A DNA stretch of 64,000 bases. Origin: Flavobacterium plurextorum. Its GTDB lineage: Bacteria > Bacteroidota > Bacteroidia > Flavobacteriales > Flavobacteriaceae. Made by a program: the position numbers and the translations under genes. How positions within the stretch are numbered: the stretch's first letter is position 1; each line of letters starts with the position of its first letter. Where the stretch lies: contig NZ_MUHD01000034.1 of the NCBI RefSeq assembly GCF_002217395.1, positions 62,001-126,000 on the forward strand. The letters run 5' to 3'. The notes below the pieces were generated by a model that worked only from the letters and a program-made list of their open reading frames with translations, was not told the DNA's origin and made no database searches. Positions 25,411 to 34,732 of the stretch are shown here, in pieces.

Positions 25411-26160
25411 ATGAAATTATTAAAATTATTAAGTTTTTCTTTTTTATTAGCCTTTTTAACAAGTTGTACTTTTACTGAAAGTATTTACATCAATGATAAC
25501 GGAACTGGGAAATTTTCTGTAGATATGGATGGTTCTGCTTTGATGGAAATGGCTGGCGATCAAATTGGAAATCAAATGGGAGCTGATGCCAAAAAAGATA
25601 TTGATTCTAGTTTTACTTTCAAGCAATTGTTTGAAGAGAAAAAAGATAGTATTGCAAAGTTGTCTCCAGAGGTTCAAAAAGAACTAAAGAAACTTGAAAG
25701 TTTTGCTGTTCATACTAAAATGAGTAGTGAGAAAAAGCAGTTTTTAATGACTTTATCGACTGATTTTAAAAATGTAAATGAATTGCAGGATATTTTACAA
25801 ACCGCCAATGTGCTTCAAAAACTTGAAGGAGGAGCAGGAGCAAGTCCGTTAGGTAATGGTATTGGGAACAATAATAGTGTATTGACTTATACATATGATG
25901 CTAAAAAGTTTACTAGAAAGGCAATAATTGATCCTAAAAAAGTTGCCGAAGTAGTCAAAGATTCTACAGGAATGTCAAAAATGATGTTTGCTTCTTCAAC
26001 TTATGTTGTGAAATATCACTTCCCGAAAAAAATCAAAAAAGTATCGAATCCGAATGCATTGTTCAGTGAGGATCGAAAAACAATTACAATTCAATACCCT
26101 TTTACGGATTATATGGAGAATCCTGACAAACTCAACTTTGAAGTAGAGTTTGAAAAATAA
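25411..26160 (+). CDS. Lipoprotein, third of three tandem paralogues
   Basis: 249 residues. Lipobox TSC (Cys19) followed by TFTESIYINDNGTGKFSVD. The middle FTFKQLFEEKKDSIAKLSPE lines up with copy 2 almost residue for residue, as does the end YHFPKKIKKVSNPNALFSED. The insert between is a Gly/Asn-rich turn (GGAGASPLGNGIGNNN, about 146-161). The stop codon is five bases before lipB, so lipB may be co-transcribed, which makes this the copy with the best link to a neighbour. Function unknown. Confidence 0.75.
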   Translation: MKLLKLLSFSFLLAFLTSCTFTESIYINDNGTGKFSVDMDGSALMEMAGDQIGNQMGADAKKDIDSSFTFKQLFEEKKDSIAKLSPEVQKELKKLESFAVHTKMSSEKKQFLMTLSTDFKNVNELQDILQTANVLQKLEGGAGASPLGNGIGNNNSVLTYTYDAKKFTRKAIIDPKKVAEVVKDSTGMSKMMFASSTYVVKYHFPKKIKKVSNPNALFSEDRKTITIQYPFTDYMENPDKLNFEVEFEK

Positions 26161-26165
26161 TTAAA

Positions 26166-26879
26166 ATGAATAAAAAAATTCAACTTCAAGATCTAGGTAA
26201 TAGAGATTATAAATCGACTTGGGAATATCAAGAAGAGCTTTTTACAGCTATAGTTGATTTAAAAATCAAAAATAGAAGAGAAGAGCTTGATTTACCAACT
26301 CTCAATTATTTATTGTTTGTCGAGCATCCGCACGTTTATACTTTAGGTAAAAGTGGTGATTTAGAGAATTTGTTGTTAAATGAAAAACAGCTTGAAGCTA
26401 AAGGAGCAACTTTTTACAAAATTAACCGCGGAGGCGATATTACCTATCACGGACCAGGACAAGTTGTAGGTTATCCAATTTTGGATTTAGAAAACTTCTT
26501 TACAGATATTCATAAATATTTACGATTCCTAGAAGAATCAATTATTCTTACTTTGGCAGAATATGGTTTGGAGTCGGGTAGAAGTGAAGGTGAAACAGGA
26601 GTCTGGCTTGGTGTTGGAACACCATTTGCACGTAAAATATGTGCAATGGGCGTTCGTGCTTCGCGATGGGTTACCATGCACGGATTTGCATTGAATGTAA
26701 ATGTAGATTTAGGATATTTTGATAATATAATTCCATGTGGTATTCGTGGAAAAGGCGTAACATCTTTAAATGTTGAACTTGGTGTTGAACGAGTTGATGA
26801 GGAAGAAGTGAAGTCTAAAATTGTTAAACATTTAGCTCATTTATTTGAGGCTGAATTTATTGCAGAAACATCAAGATAA
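26166..26879 (+). CDS. lipB: Octanoyl-[acyl carrier protein]:protein N-octanoyltransferase
   Basis: 237 residues. RGGDITYHGPGQVVGYPI (about 88-105) is the family signature; the lysine in ARKICAMGVR (about 157) and the acyl-accepting cysteine in IIPCGIRGKGVTSL (about 190) form the catalytic pair. LipB moves octanoate from acyl carrier protein to the lipoyl domains of 2-oxoacid dehydrogenases and the glycine cleavage system; LipA then adds sulfur. No lipA is adjacent. It begins five bases after the third lipoprotein gene and ends before a strong terminator-like hairpin. Confidence 0.95.
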   Translation: MNKKIQLQDLGNRDYKSTWEYQEELFTAIVDLKIKNRREELDLPTLNYLLFVEHPHVYTLGKSGDLENLLLNEKQLEAKGATFYKINRGGDITYHGPGQVVGYPILDLENFFTDIHKYLRFLEESIILTLAEYGLESGRSEGETGVWLGVGTPFARKICAMGVRASRWVTMHGFALNVNVDLGYFDNIIPCGIRGKGVTSLNVELGVERVDEEEVKSKIVKHLAHLFEAEFIAETSR

Positions 26880-26912
26880 AACTAGTTTTAGTTTTTGAAT
26901 ATTTAGTTTATA

Positions 26913-26958
26913 CCTATTGAATATAATTGCTTTTATGCGAATTATATTCAACGGGTTT
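26913..26958 (+). terminator. Terminator of lipB
   Basis: CCTATTGAATATAATT and AATTATATTCAACGG form a long stem with GTTTTTCTGTTTTT after it. Confidence 0.7.
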
Positions 26959-26972
26959 TTCTGTTTTTAGTT

Positions 26973-27548
26973 ATGAGTATTATCGATAAAAAAGCAATTC
27001 TAAACAATTTAGGACTTCCTGAGAAAGAGCTGGAGGAATTATCAAATGTCTGCGAACATAAAATAATCAACAAAGGAGATTGTTTTATTTCTGCAGGTCA
27101 AATTCCGCGTAAGATGGCTTTTGTTATTAAAGGATTGTTTCGATACGTTTATAGTAATGAAAATGGTAACGAGTTTACAAAAAGCATCATTACCGAGAAT
27201 AATTTTATAAGTTCCTATTCAGCAATGATTCATAATAGCGCATCTTATTTTTCTATTGAAGCTTTGGAAGAAACAGAAATTTTAGAAATTGATTATTTGA
27301 GATGGCTGGAAATGAAGGCGAAAAACTCTTTTTGGAATATCTTTTTACTTCAAATATTAGAAAAAGCGTTTTGTGTTAAAGAAAAACGAGAGCGGGAATT
27401 ATTGCTTTTGGATGCAGAAAAACGATACGAAATTTTTATTGCTGAGTTTCCAAATTTAGAAAATAGAGTTTCACAACAAATTATAGCTTCATATTTGGGT
27501 ATTCAACCTGAATCTCTCAGCAGAATTAGAAGAAAATTTAAGACTTAA
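26973..27548 (+). CDS. Crp/Fnr-family transcriptional regulator
   Basis: 191 residues. The N-terminal ~120 residues are a cyclic-nucleotide-binding-type beta-roll (IINKGDCFISAGQIPRKMAF, SYFSIEALEETEILEI). A dimerisation helix follows and the C-terminal helix-turn-helix is RVSQQIIASYLGIQPESLSR (about 165-184), the Bacteroidota variant. No iron-sulfur cysteines are arranged as in Fnr, so the signal is unknown. It probably controls the adjacent SDR gene, which begins 63 bases downstream with its own -7 element and a TTAACATAGATCAA string. Confidence 0.85.
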   Translation: MSIIDKKAILNNLGLPEKELEELSNVCEHKIINKGDCFISAGQIPRKMAFVIKGLFRYVYSNENGNEFTKSIITENNFISSYSAMIHNSASYFSIEALEETEILEIDYLRWLEMKAKNSFWNIFLLQILEKAFCVKEKRERELLLLDAEKRYEIFIAEFPNLENRVSQQIIASYLGIQPESLSRIRRKFKT

Positions 27549-27558
27549 CATAGATCAA
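27545..27558. promoter_or_regulatory. Possible Crp/Fnr-type operator
   Basis: TTAACATAGATCAA resembles TTGA-N6-TCAA with one mismatch. It overlaps the end of the regulator gene and sits just upstream of the -7 element of the SDR gene, a repressing position if bound. Confidence 0.25.
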
Positions 27559-27562
27559 TGCA

Positions 27563-27570
27563 TAGTTTTG
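27563..27570 (+). promoter_or_regulatory. -7 promoter element of the SDR gene
   Basis: TAGTTTTG followed by C matches TAnnTTTG, about 42 bases before the ATG. Confidence 0.45.
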
Positions 27571-27611
27571 CGACGATGGGTATTTTTGATGCTTAATTTA
27601 AAAATTAAGTT

Positions 27612-28352
27612 ATGAAAATCACGAATAGTACTATCGTTATTACTGGAGGAAGTTCTGGTTTAGGATTAGAAATGTGCAGGCATTTTATAAAACAAGGCAA
27701 CACAGTAATTGCTTGCTCGCGTTCTATCGAAAAACTAGAAGAAGCACAGAAAATACTGCCGGATTTAATTGTTTATCCTTGTAATATTGCAAATGAGCAA
27801 GAATGTGAAGCATTTGTAAAATGGATCGAAACATCTTATTCTCAAGTAAATATTTTGATTAATAATGCCGCGATTATCAATAGAACTTCTTTTATTGAGG
27901 ATGATTTAATTTTGCAAAAAATGAACGATGAAATGTTAACTAATTTTGCAGCTCCAGTTCGTTTGATAAAATTATTATATCCTATTTTAATCAAAAATAA
28001 TAATTCTAAAGTTATAAATATTACAACTGGTTTGGTGTATGTACCAAGAGGTATTTATACTTTTTATAATGCTGCAAAATCAGCTTTGCACTCCTTTACC
28101 CAAGTCTTGAGGTATCAGCTTAAAAATGAACCTATACAGGTTGTCGAAGTCATGTTTCCAGTTGTAGATACGCCTTGGCATAATGGTAAAGCGCCTAAAA
28201 TTGCTATTTCTCCAGAAAAAGCTGTTTCAGAAATGTTTAAAGAGATTGCTCTCAATAGAACAGAAATTAGAATTGGAAAAGTTAAAATTCTGTATTTGCT
28301 TTCTAGAATAGCTCCTCAATTTGCATTTAAGAAAATAAACAGTCTAAGTTGA
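27612..28352 (+). CDS. Short-chain dehydrogenase/reductase (DltE-like)
   Basis: 246 residues, classical SDR. The coenzyme loop TGGSSGLGLEM is at 11-21, NNAA at about 86-89 and the catalytic YNAAK near 152-156. At the position of the catalytic serine, 13 residues before the tyrosine, there is threonine (NITTGLVYVP). The pattern is close to DltE/short SDRs of unknown substrate. A C-terminal stretch (APKIAISPEKAVSEMFKEIA) matches that subfamily. It follows a Crp/Fnr regulator; the pair probably responds to a common signal. The substrate is unknown. Confidence 0.82.
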   Translation: MKITNSTIVITGGSSGLGLEMCRHFIKQGNTVIACSRSIEKLEEAQKILPDLIVYPCNIANEQECEAFVKWIETSYSQVNILINNAAIINRTSFIEDDLILQKMNDEMLTNFAAPVRLIKLLYPILIKNNNSKVINITTGLVYVPRGIYTFYNAAKSALHSFTQVLRYQLKNEPIQVVEVMFPVVDTPWHNGKAPKIAISPEKAVSEMFKEIALNRTEIRIGKVKILYLLSRIAPQFAFKKINSLS

Positions 28353-28363
28353 TTTTTTAGAGT

Positions 28364-29023
28364 TTAAAATTCTAATGTTAATTGATCTGGTAAAAGTCTG
28401 AAACTCATTCGGTGATATTTTGTTGTTCCGTATTCTTTAATTGCCTCTCGATGCTCTTTAGTTGGATATCCTTTATTTTTTTTCCAGTTGTACATTGGAA
28501 ATTCTTCGTGAATTTTATCCATGTATTCATCTCGATAAGTTTTTGCTAATACTGATGCAGCGGCAATGCTCAGGAATTTTGCATCTCCTTTTACAATGCT
28601 TTTATTTGGAATAGACTTTAATAATTCTATTTCAGCAGAAGAGAACTGTTTTCCAACTGTATTTTTTAATCCTAATTTAGCATTCAAAGCACGGTTTCCA
28701 TCTACAATAATATATTCCGGAGTTTGACTTAGTTTTAGAATACACTCCTGCATTCCTTTCATTGATGCATTTAAAATGTTTATTTCATCAATCTCGTCAG
28801 GAAATAAATGTGTTACTGAAAAGCAGAGTGCTTGTTCTTCGATAATTGGTTTTAAAAGTGCACGCGTCTTTTCAGATAATTGTTTACTATCATTTAAAAT
28901 TATATTCTCAAAATCTTCAGGAAGAATTATAGCTGCTGCCGTGACAGGTCCTGCTAGGCAGCCGCGTCCTGCTTCATCTGTTCCTGTTTCTAGTGTAAAT
29001 CCTGAATAATTAAGCTGCAGCAT
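28364..29023 (-). CDS. rnhB: Ribonuclease HII
   Basis: 219 residues from the ATG at 29023; the upstream in-frame ATG at 29047 adds only MHFKKKNQ. Metal-binding residues are in GTDEAGRGCLAGPV (Asp and Glu), YIIVDGNRAL (Asp) and the SIAAASVLAKTYRDEYM region (Asp). The enzyme cuts RNA of RNA-DNA hybrids and excises single ribonucleotides from DNA. The C-terminal RLLPDQLTLEF is short, without the PIP-box extension of archaeal forms. It converges with the SDR gene with an 11-base gap. Confidence 0.95.
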   Translation of the reverse strand: MLQLNYSGFTLETGTDEAGRGCLAGPVTAAAIILPEDFENIILNDSKQLSEKTRALLKPIIEEQALCFSVTHLFPDEIDEINILNASMKGMQECILKLSQTPEYIIVDGNRALNAKLGLKNTVGKQFSSAEIELLKSIPNKSIVKGDAKFLSIAAASVLAKTYRDEYMDKIHEEFPMYNWKKNKGYPTKEHREAIKEYGTTKYHRMSFRLLPDQLTLEF

Positions 29024-29047
29024 TTGATTCTTTTTTTTGAAGTGCAA

Positions 29048-29818
29048 ATATTGTATTTTTTTTTCAAAATGTATGAAAAAGACAGATTGATCAATAATCG
29101 TAGAAAATATGTTTGTCTTTTGAAATTTTGATCAAAAAATATTTTTTTAGTTTTTCTTGTCTTAAATAGCATTTTCTGTAATTAGAAAATGAGACCTTAT
29201 TTACATCTGTATTTTGTTTTGAGAGACCTTTATTTGAATAGAAAGAAGTGAATTAGTAAAAACAATTCAAAATATAAAATTGTATTATATTTTAAAGCTT
29301 TCATTAGTCTTTAATTTATGTCCTTGAATATTGTTAAAATTGGTAGTTAGGTTTGTTAAAATTAAGAAATATTCTAAACGCGGGCAGATCGTCTTAAACT
29401 CTAAATTCTTTTCTCGGTTACACTAAAATAAAACAGGAATTATTGGGTTGAAAAAAGGGCAATTTTCAGGCTATCAATTGTAAATAATGAACTTAAATAA
29501 TTAGTTAAGTGTGGGAATGTGCCTTTTTGCTCTTTTTTTTGTTAGGATAATTGTTACATTTTAAACAAAAAGCACTCTGTTTTAGGGGTTTTGTTACAGT
29601 TTGAAATGTTAATATTGTGTTAAAATTATAAATATGGGTAGATTCTAGATAGCGCTGTATTGTTATATATAATAGGGTTTTAGCTAAAAAATGTTGATTT
29701 ACTGCGCTTTAGTGTTAATGAGCTATTAAAGTAATGTTGGTGTTCTGTTAAAGAGGGACTTGTTATTTTAAGAAATAATTAAGATGTTTGTCGCATACTA
29801 ATTCAAATATATACCAAA
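29048..29818. other. 770-base intergenic leader region before the SusC gene
   Basis: AT-rich DNA without a credible ORF. A perfect hairpin CATTTTCT-GTAATT-AGAAAATG (29170-29191) lies near its left end. A good promoter match is at 29324-29355. The remaining ~460 bases would be a long 5' UTR; it contains a G-rich patch AGTGTGGGAATGTGCC near 29508 and several TTGTTACA-like strings. I see no recognised riboswitch. Confidence 0.55.
29324..29355 (+). promoter_or_regulatory. Candidate promoter of the SusCD operon
   Basis: TTG (29324), 21 bases, TAGGTTTG (29348-29355). It would give a 5' UTR of about 460 bases. Other weaker elements closer to the gene are possible. Confidence 0.4.
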
Positions 29819-32800
29819 ATGAAATTAAAATTACAATGGATCTATTCGCTATTGATAGCGCTTTCTATTCAGTTTTCTTATGCTCAAGAGAGGACTGTTA
29901 CAGGTATCGTTTCAGGTGATACAGGAGTTATTCCAGGAGTTAATGTTATTGTTAAAGGAACAAAAGTTAGTACACAAACAGATTTTGATGGAGGTTTCTC
30001 TATTAAAGCTAAAACTGGTGATGTACTTCTTTTTTCTTACGTTGGAATGGATCAGATTTCAGCTGTTGTAGGACCATCTTCAGCAGTTAATGTTAAAATG
30101 AAAGATTCAGGAAAATCTTTGGACGAGGTTGTTGTTGTTGCCTATGGTAAAGCAAAAAAGAGTTCTTACACAGGTTCTGCAGTTTCAATTAAAGGAGAAA
30201 GTTTTGCTAATAGAGCAGTAACAAACGTTTTGTCTACAATTGAGGGAGCTTCTTCAGGTGTTCAAATTCAAAGTGCTTCTGGACAACCAGGTGCGGCGCC
30301 AGCAATTAGAATCCGTGGATTTAGTTCTATCAATGGATCAAATACTCCACTATACGTTGTTGATGGAGTTCCATTTGCAGGAGATATTAGTACTTTGAAT
30401 TCTGCAGATATCGAAAGTTTGACAGTTTTGAAAGATGCTTCGTCAACTTCATTATACGGATCAAAAGCTGCGAATGGTGTTATTATCATTACGACAAAAA
30501 CTGGTAAATCTTCAAAAGATAAGTTCTCATTAAATGTAAGTCAAGGTTTGACTTCAAGATTGATTAAAGAATACGACAGAGTTAATGCTTTTGATTACTA
30601 TCCTTTAGAGTGGGAAGCAATAAGAAACAGCCGCCCAATGGGAACACCGGCTCAATTAGCTACTGCTAATGCTTATGCATCTGCCAACGTTCAGCCCTTG
30701 TTGGTTACAAATCCATTTAATGTTCCAAACGGACAAGTCGTTGGAACAGATGGTAAATTAAATCCAAATGCTCAACTTTTGTATCCAAATGATTTAGATT
30801 GGACTAGAGAATTAGAAAGAGCTGGAACAAGACAAAATGCTGATTTTTCTTACCAAGGTAAATCTGACAAATCAAATTATTTTGCTTCTTTGGGGTATCT
30901 TAATGAAGAAGGATATCTTCAAAATTCTGATTATGAGAGAATTTCTGCTCGTTTAAATATTAATACTACTTTTAATAGTTGGTTAAAAACTGGAATTAAT
31001 TTATCAGGAACTACAACTGATTCTAATTTGGCAGTAAACGGAGTTGATAATTCAACTTCTGTTAATAATCCATTTAGAGCAACTAGATTTATGGGGCCTA
31101 TTTACCCTGTTTATGATCATAAACCAAATGGAGATTTTTTATTAGATCCAGTTACTGGAGAGAAAATTTATTCAATTGCTAGAGGTGCTAGTGCTACACC
31201 AGGTAGAAATATTGTTTATGAAACATTAAACAATACCGATAATCAAAAAGGGACGGCTTTATCAGCAAGAACATATGTTGAGTTCAAATTTTTGAAAGAT
31301 TTTAAATTTACTGCAAATGCAGCGTTGGATAAAACATATTTAAACAGAACGTATTCTTATAATACAGAAATTGGTGATGGTGCTCCAACAGGGTTAATGG
31401 CTAAAGAGAATAGAGTTCTAACTGGTGTTACTTACAATCAGTTATTAAACTATGATAAAAAAATTGGTGAGCATACTATATCAGTTTTATTAGGACATGA
31501 AAGTTTTGATTACGAAAGAGAATGGTTAAATGGAACTAAAACAGGTCAGGTTTCGCCAAATAATGTTGAGTTTATTAACTATGCTACGGTAACAGACTTA
31601 AATTCTTATACAAGAAATTACGGAACAGAATCTTATTTTTCAAGAGTTGGATATGACTATAAAGATAAATACATCCTTTCAGGATCTTTTAGAAGAGACG
31701 GTTCTTCAAAATTTACAAAAGATAACCGTTGGGGTAATTTCTGGTCAGTTGGTGGTGCTTGGGTACTTACAAAAGAAAGCTTCTTAGAAAATAGCGGTTG
31801 GATTAATGAATTGAAATTAAGAGCTTCTTTTGGAGAAGTTGGTAATGATTCTCATATCAACCATGACGATTTAAGTTTTTATGCAGGTCAATCAACTTTT
31901 AGTTTAGGATATGATAATGGAAGTGAAGGTGGAGTTGTTACAAACGCTAGTGGAGCTGTAAATTTAAAATGGGAAAAAAATACTCAGAAAGATATTGCTG
32001 TTGAATTTGGATTGTTTAAAAACAGACTTAGAGGTAGTGTTGAGTATTATAACAGAAGTACAGATGATTTGATCTTTTCTGTACCAAATCCTTTATCTTC
32101 AGGACTTGATAACAGAATCGAAAATATTGGTTCTATGTTTAATAGAGGTTTCGAAATCTCTTTAGACGGGACTATTGTGAAAACAAATGATTTTTCTTGG
32201 GGATTGAATGTAAATGCATCTACAATTCATAACGAAATCACTAAGTTACCACAAAAAGAGATTATCAACGGAAGTAAAAAGTTAATGGTTGGTCAGTCTA
32301 TGTATGACTATTGGTTAAGAGATTGGTACGGAGTAGATCCAACAGACGGATATGCTTTATATGTGTCAGATCCAACTTTAATCGTTGCTGGAGATATTAC
32401 TCAAAGAGTTGTTAATGGAGTAAATGTAACAACAGATCAAAATAAAGCGTTATACCACTATGCTGATTCAGCAATTCCTGATTTGTACGGAAGTTTTGGA
32501 ACTAACTTTGAATATAAAGGTTTAAGATTAGAAGTTTTATTTGCTTATCAAATTGGTGGAAAGATGTATGACACTAATTATCAATCGCTTATGCATACTG
32601 GAAGCAGCTATGGATCAGCTTTAAGTGTAGATGTTCTTAACAGATGGCAAAAACCAGGAGATATTACTGATGTTCCAAGAATGGATGTTGGTAGAAATAC
32701 ACAGTCAAGCGCTGCTTCTGACAGATGGTTGATAGGTTCAGATTATTTATCTTTAAGACAAGTTAACTTATCTTACAAAATGCCTTCTGAATTAATCTCT

Positions 32801-32962
32801 AAATTAGGAGTAGACAATGCTACCTTGTATGTAAATGGTGAAAATTTATTATTATTCACTAAACGTCAAGGAATGGATCCAAGTCAAACTTTTAATGGAA
32901 CAACTCAAAATAGATACATGCCATCTAGAGCTATTACATTAGGGTTAAACTTAAACTTTTAA
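29819..32962 (+). CDS. SusC/RagA-family TonB-linked outer membrane protein
   Basis: 1047 residues. Signal peptide (cleavage after SYAQ, about 23), then a carboxypeptidase-D regulatory-like domain (about 25-105, PGVNVIVKGTKVSTQTDFDG), the plug domain (about 110-230, LYVVDGVPFAGD, KDASSTSLYGSKAANGVIII) and a 22-stranded barrel. SusC proteins import glycans or peptides with a SusD lid, powered by TonB-ExbBD. The plug ends with the usual IIITTKTGKS. The next gene is SusD, 11 bases away. No glycoside hydrolase, sulfatase, peptidase, ECF sigma or anti-sigma gene is next to the pair, so the substrate cannot be read from context. Confidence 0.95.
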   Translation: MKLKLQWIYSLLIALSIQFSYAQERTVTGIVSGDTGVIPGVNVIVKGTKVSTQTDFDGGFSIKAKTGDVLLFSYVGMDQISAVVGPSSAVNVKMKDSGKSLDEVVVVAYGKAKKSSYTGSAVSIKGESFANRAVTNVLSTIEGASSGVQIQSASGQPGAAPAIRIRGFSSINGSNTPLYVVDGVPFAGDISTLNSADIESLTVLKDASSTSLYGSKAANGVIIITTKTGKSSKDKFSLNVSQGLTSRLIKEYDRVNAFDYYPLEWEAIRNSRPMGTPAQLATANAYASANVQPLLVTNPFNVPNGQVVGTDGKLNPNAQLLYPNDLDWTRELERAGTRQNADFSYQGKSDKSNYFASLGYLNEEGYLQNSDYERISARLNINTTFNSWLKTGINLSGTTTDSNLAVNGVDNSTSVNNPFRATRFMGPIYPVYDHKPNGDFLLDPVTGEKIYSIARGASATPGRNIVYETLNNTDNQKGTALSARTYVEFKFLKDFKFTANAALDKTYLNRTYSYNTEIGDGAPTGLMAKENRVLTGVTYNQLLNYDKKIGEHTISVLLGHESFDYEREWLNGTKTGQVSPNNVEFINYATVTDLNSYTRNYGTESYFSRVGYDYKDKYILSGSFRRDGSSKFTKDNRWGNFWSVGGAWVLTKESFLENSGWINELKLRASFGEVGNDSHINHDDLSFYAGQSTFSLGYDNGSEGGVVTNASGAVNLKWEKNTQKDIAVEFGLFKNRLRGSVEYYNRSTDDLIFSVPNPLSSGLDNRIENIGSMFNRGFEISLDGTIVKTNDFSWGLNVNASTIHNEITKLPQKEIINGSKKLMVGQSMYDYWLRDWYGVDPTDGYALYVSDPTLIVAGDITQRVVNGVNVTTDQNKALYHYADSAIPDLYGSFGTNFEYKGLRLEVLFAYQIGGKMYDTNYQSLMHTGSSYGSALSVDVLNRWQKPGDITDVPRMDVGRNTQSSAASDRWLIGSDYLSLRQVNLSYKMPSELISKLGVDNATLYVNGENLLLFTKRQGMDPSQTFNGTTQNRYMPSRAITLGLNLNF

Positions 32963-32973
32963 AAAATAATATT

Positions 32974-34449
32974 ATGAAATCAAATTATATAAAACAGATA
33001 TTTATTGCAATATCGTTATTAGCACTGACGTCATGTTCAGAAGATTTTTTAGATAAAAAACCTACAGAATTTGTTGATTACGACGGGGCGACTAAAACCA
33101 CTGAAAATTTAATGACGCTTTTAAATGGTATACACAGATCATTGTATGTTAGATATGAAAGTAATCAGAATGAGAATGGACTAGGTGGAATGATGCAACA
33201 GATGGATATCGTTGGAGATGATTTAGTTTATACTTCTAATAACACTTGGTTTTTACAAGTTTACAACTGGAATGGTGTAGCAAATGAAAATGCGCAAGAT
33301 GTTAGATTTCCATACCGTACTTATTATAGAATAATTAGAAATGCTAACACTATTTTAGGTGCAGTTGATGCGTCAACAGGTCCAGACGCAGATAAAAAAG
33401 TGTTAAAAGGTCAAGCTTTGCTTTATAGAGCATTTTCTCATTATCAATTGGTTCAGATATATGGTAAAAGATATGTTAACGGAGTTGATAATTCACAAAT
33501 GGGTGTTCCTCTTGCTTTAACTGTTAGTGATCAACCTTTGGCTCGTGCAACTGTTGAACAAGTTTACACGCAAATCAATAAGGATTTAGATGAAGCAAAT
33601 GTTTTATTAGTAGGGTATACAAAACTAAATAATTCTCATTTAGGTTTAAGCGTAGCACAAGGTTTGAAAGCTAGGGTAGCATTAACTCAAGGAAATTGGG
33701 CTATTGCTGCAGATTATGCTGCTAAAGCTAAAACGGGTGTAGCATTAATGAATGCTGAGGAATATGTAAAAGGATTTAATGACTTTAACGCTAAAGAATG
33801 GATGTGGGGAAGTCATGTTAACGAAGTTCAAACAGATTATTTTGGTAATTTTGGAGCTTACATGTCTAGAAATTTTAGTTCAACAGTTATCCGTGTTTGT
33901 CCTAAGGCAATTAACAGTAAACTTTACAACTTAATTCCAACTACTGACGTACGTTCAAAGTTGTTTGACAAAACAGGGGTGCATGCTTCATTAAATCTTT
34001 CATCAGCTTTTGCTAAATTTCCTTATACAAGTCAAAAATTCTTAGCTGTAAGTACTGGTGACGCTAGATGTGATATTCCTTATATGCGTGTTGCTGAAAT
34101 GTATCTTATCGAAGCAGAAGCAAAAGCAAGATTAGGACAGGCTGATGCAGCTGCTGTATTATTTGCTTTAGTAAAAACTAGAGATACTGGATATACTTTG
34201 TCTACAAAAACTGGACAAGCATTAGTAGATGAAATCTGGTTTCAAAGAAGAATTGAATTGTGGGGAGAAGGATTTAGATTTTATGACTTAAAGAGAACAA
34301 ATACTCCTCTTGATAGATCTGGTGCAAATCATAATTCAACAATTACAAATGGAGTAATCAATGTTCCTGTAACAGATAAAAGATGGCAATGGTTGATCCC
34401 TAGAGCTGAGATCAATGCTAACCCATTACTTAAACAAAATGAATTATAA
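32974..34449 (+). CDS. SusD/RagB-family surface lipoprotein
   Basis: 491 residues. Lipobox TSC (Cys21) followed by SEDFLDKKPTE; the Ser plus two acidic residues after the cysteine resemble the surface-export signal described for Flavobacterium lipoproteins. The fold is alpha-helical with TPR-like repeats (RYPYRTYYRIIRNANTIL-like segment near 110, KGQALLYRAFSHYQLVQIYG, AEMYLIEAEAKARLGQ, WFQRRIELWGEGFRFYDLKR). It caps the SusC transporter and binds the substrate outside the cell. The gene ends 130 bases before a strong terminator, so the operon is only susC-susD. Confidence 0.95.
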   Translation: MKSNYIKQIFIAISLLALTSCSEDFLDKKPTEFVDYDGATKTTENLMTLLNGIHRSLYVRYESNQNENGLGGMMQQMDIVGDDLVYTSNNTWFLQVYNWNGVANENAQDVRFPYRTYYRIIRNANTILGAVDASTGPDADKKVLKGQALLYRAFSHYQLVQIYGKRYVNGVDNSQMGVPLALTVSDQPLARATVEQVYTQINKDLDEANVLLVGYTKLNNSHLGLSVAQGLKARVALTQGNWAIAADYAAKAKTGVALMNAEEYVKGFNDFNAKEWMWGSHVNEVQTDYFGNFGAYMSRNFSSTVIRVCPKAINSKLYNLIPTTDVRSKLFDKTGVHASLNLSSAFAKFPYTSQKFLAVSTGDARCDIPYMRVAEMYLIEAEAKARLGQADAAAVLFALVKTRDTGYTLSTKTGQALVDEIWFQRRIELWGEGFRFYDLKRTNTPLDRSGANHNSTITNGVINVPVTDKRWQWLIPRAEINANPLLKQNEL

Positions 34450-34576
34450 TAAATTGTAATATAATTTAATGGGTGTTTCAGTTTTTTGGTAGATTTTAAA
34501 AACTATTAGAATAAAAGAGCAGTTACCCAGATAAAGTTTATATTACAGTAAACAATAAATATTTTGATTTTTCTTG

Positions 34577-34612
34577 AAAGCCCCGTTTACTTTTGTAAAC
34601 GGGGTTTTCATT
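34577..34612 (+). terminator. Terminator of the SusCD operon
   Basis: CCCCGTTTAC-TTTT-GTAAACGGGG with an A-run before and T-run after. Confidence 0.92.
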
Positions 34613-34682
34613 TTTGAAGGAGGTTATGATTGCAGACTCATACTAACGTTTTGTTTTTTTTCGTTTATACGTTTTTATCTTT

Positions 34683-34690
34683 TACCTTTG
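34683..34690 (+). promoter_or_regulatory. -7 promoter element of the porin gene
   Basis: TACCTTTG followed by C matches TAnnTTTG, about 42 bases before the ATG; no clear -33 at 17-23 bases. Confidence 0.45.
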
Positions 34691-34732
34691 CTCGACAAAT
34701 TTTGCCGAAATAATTTTATATAACATTATCAA

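Noticed and set aside
29819..34449. A polysaccharide utilisation locus
   Set aside because: Only SusC and SusD are present; there is no glycoside hydrolase, lyase, sulfatase or regulator on either side.
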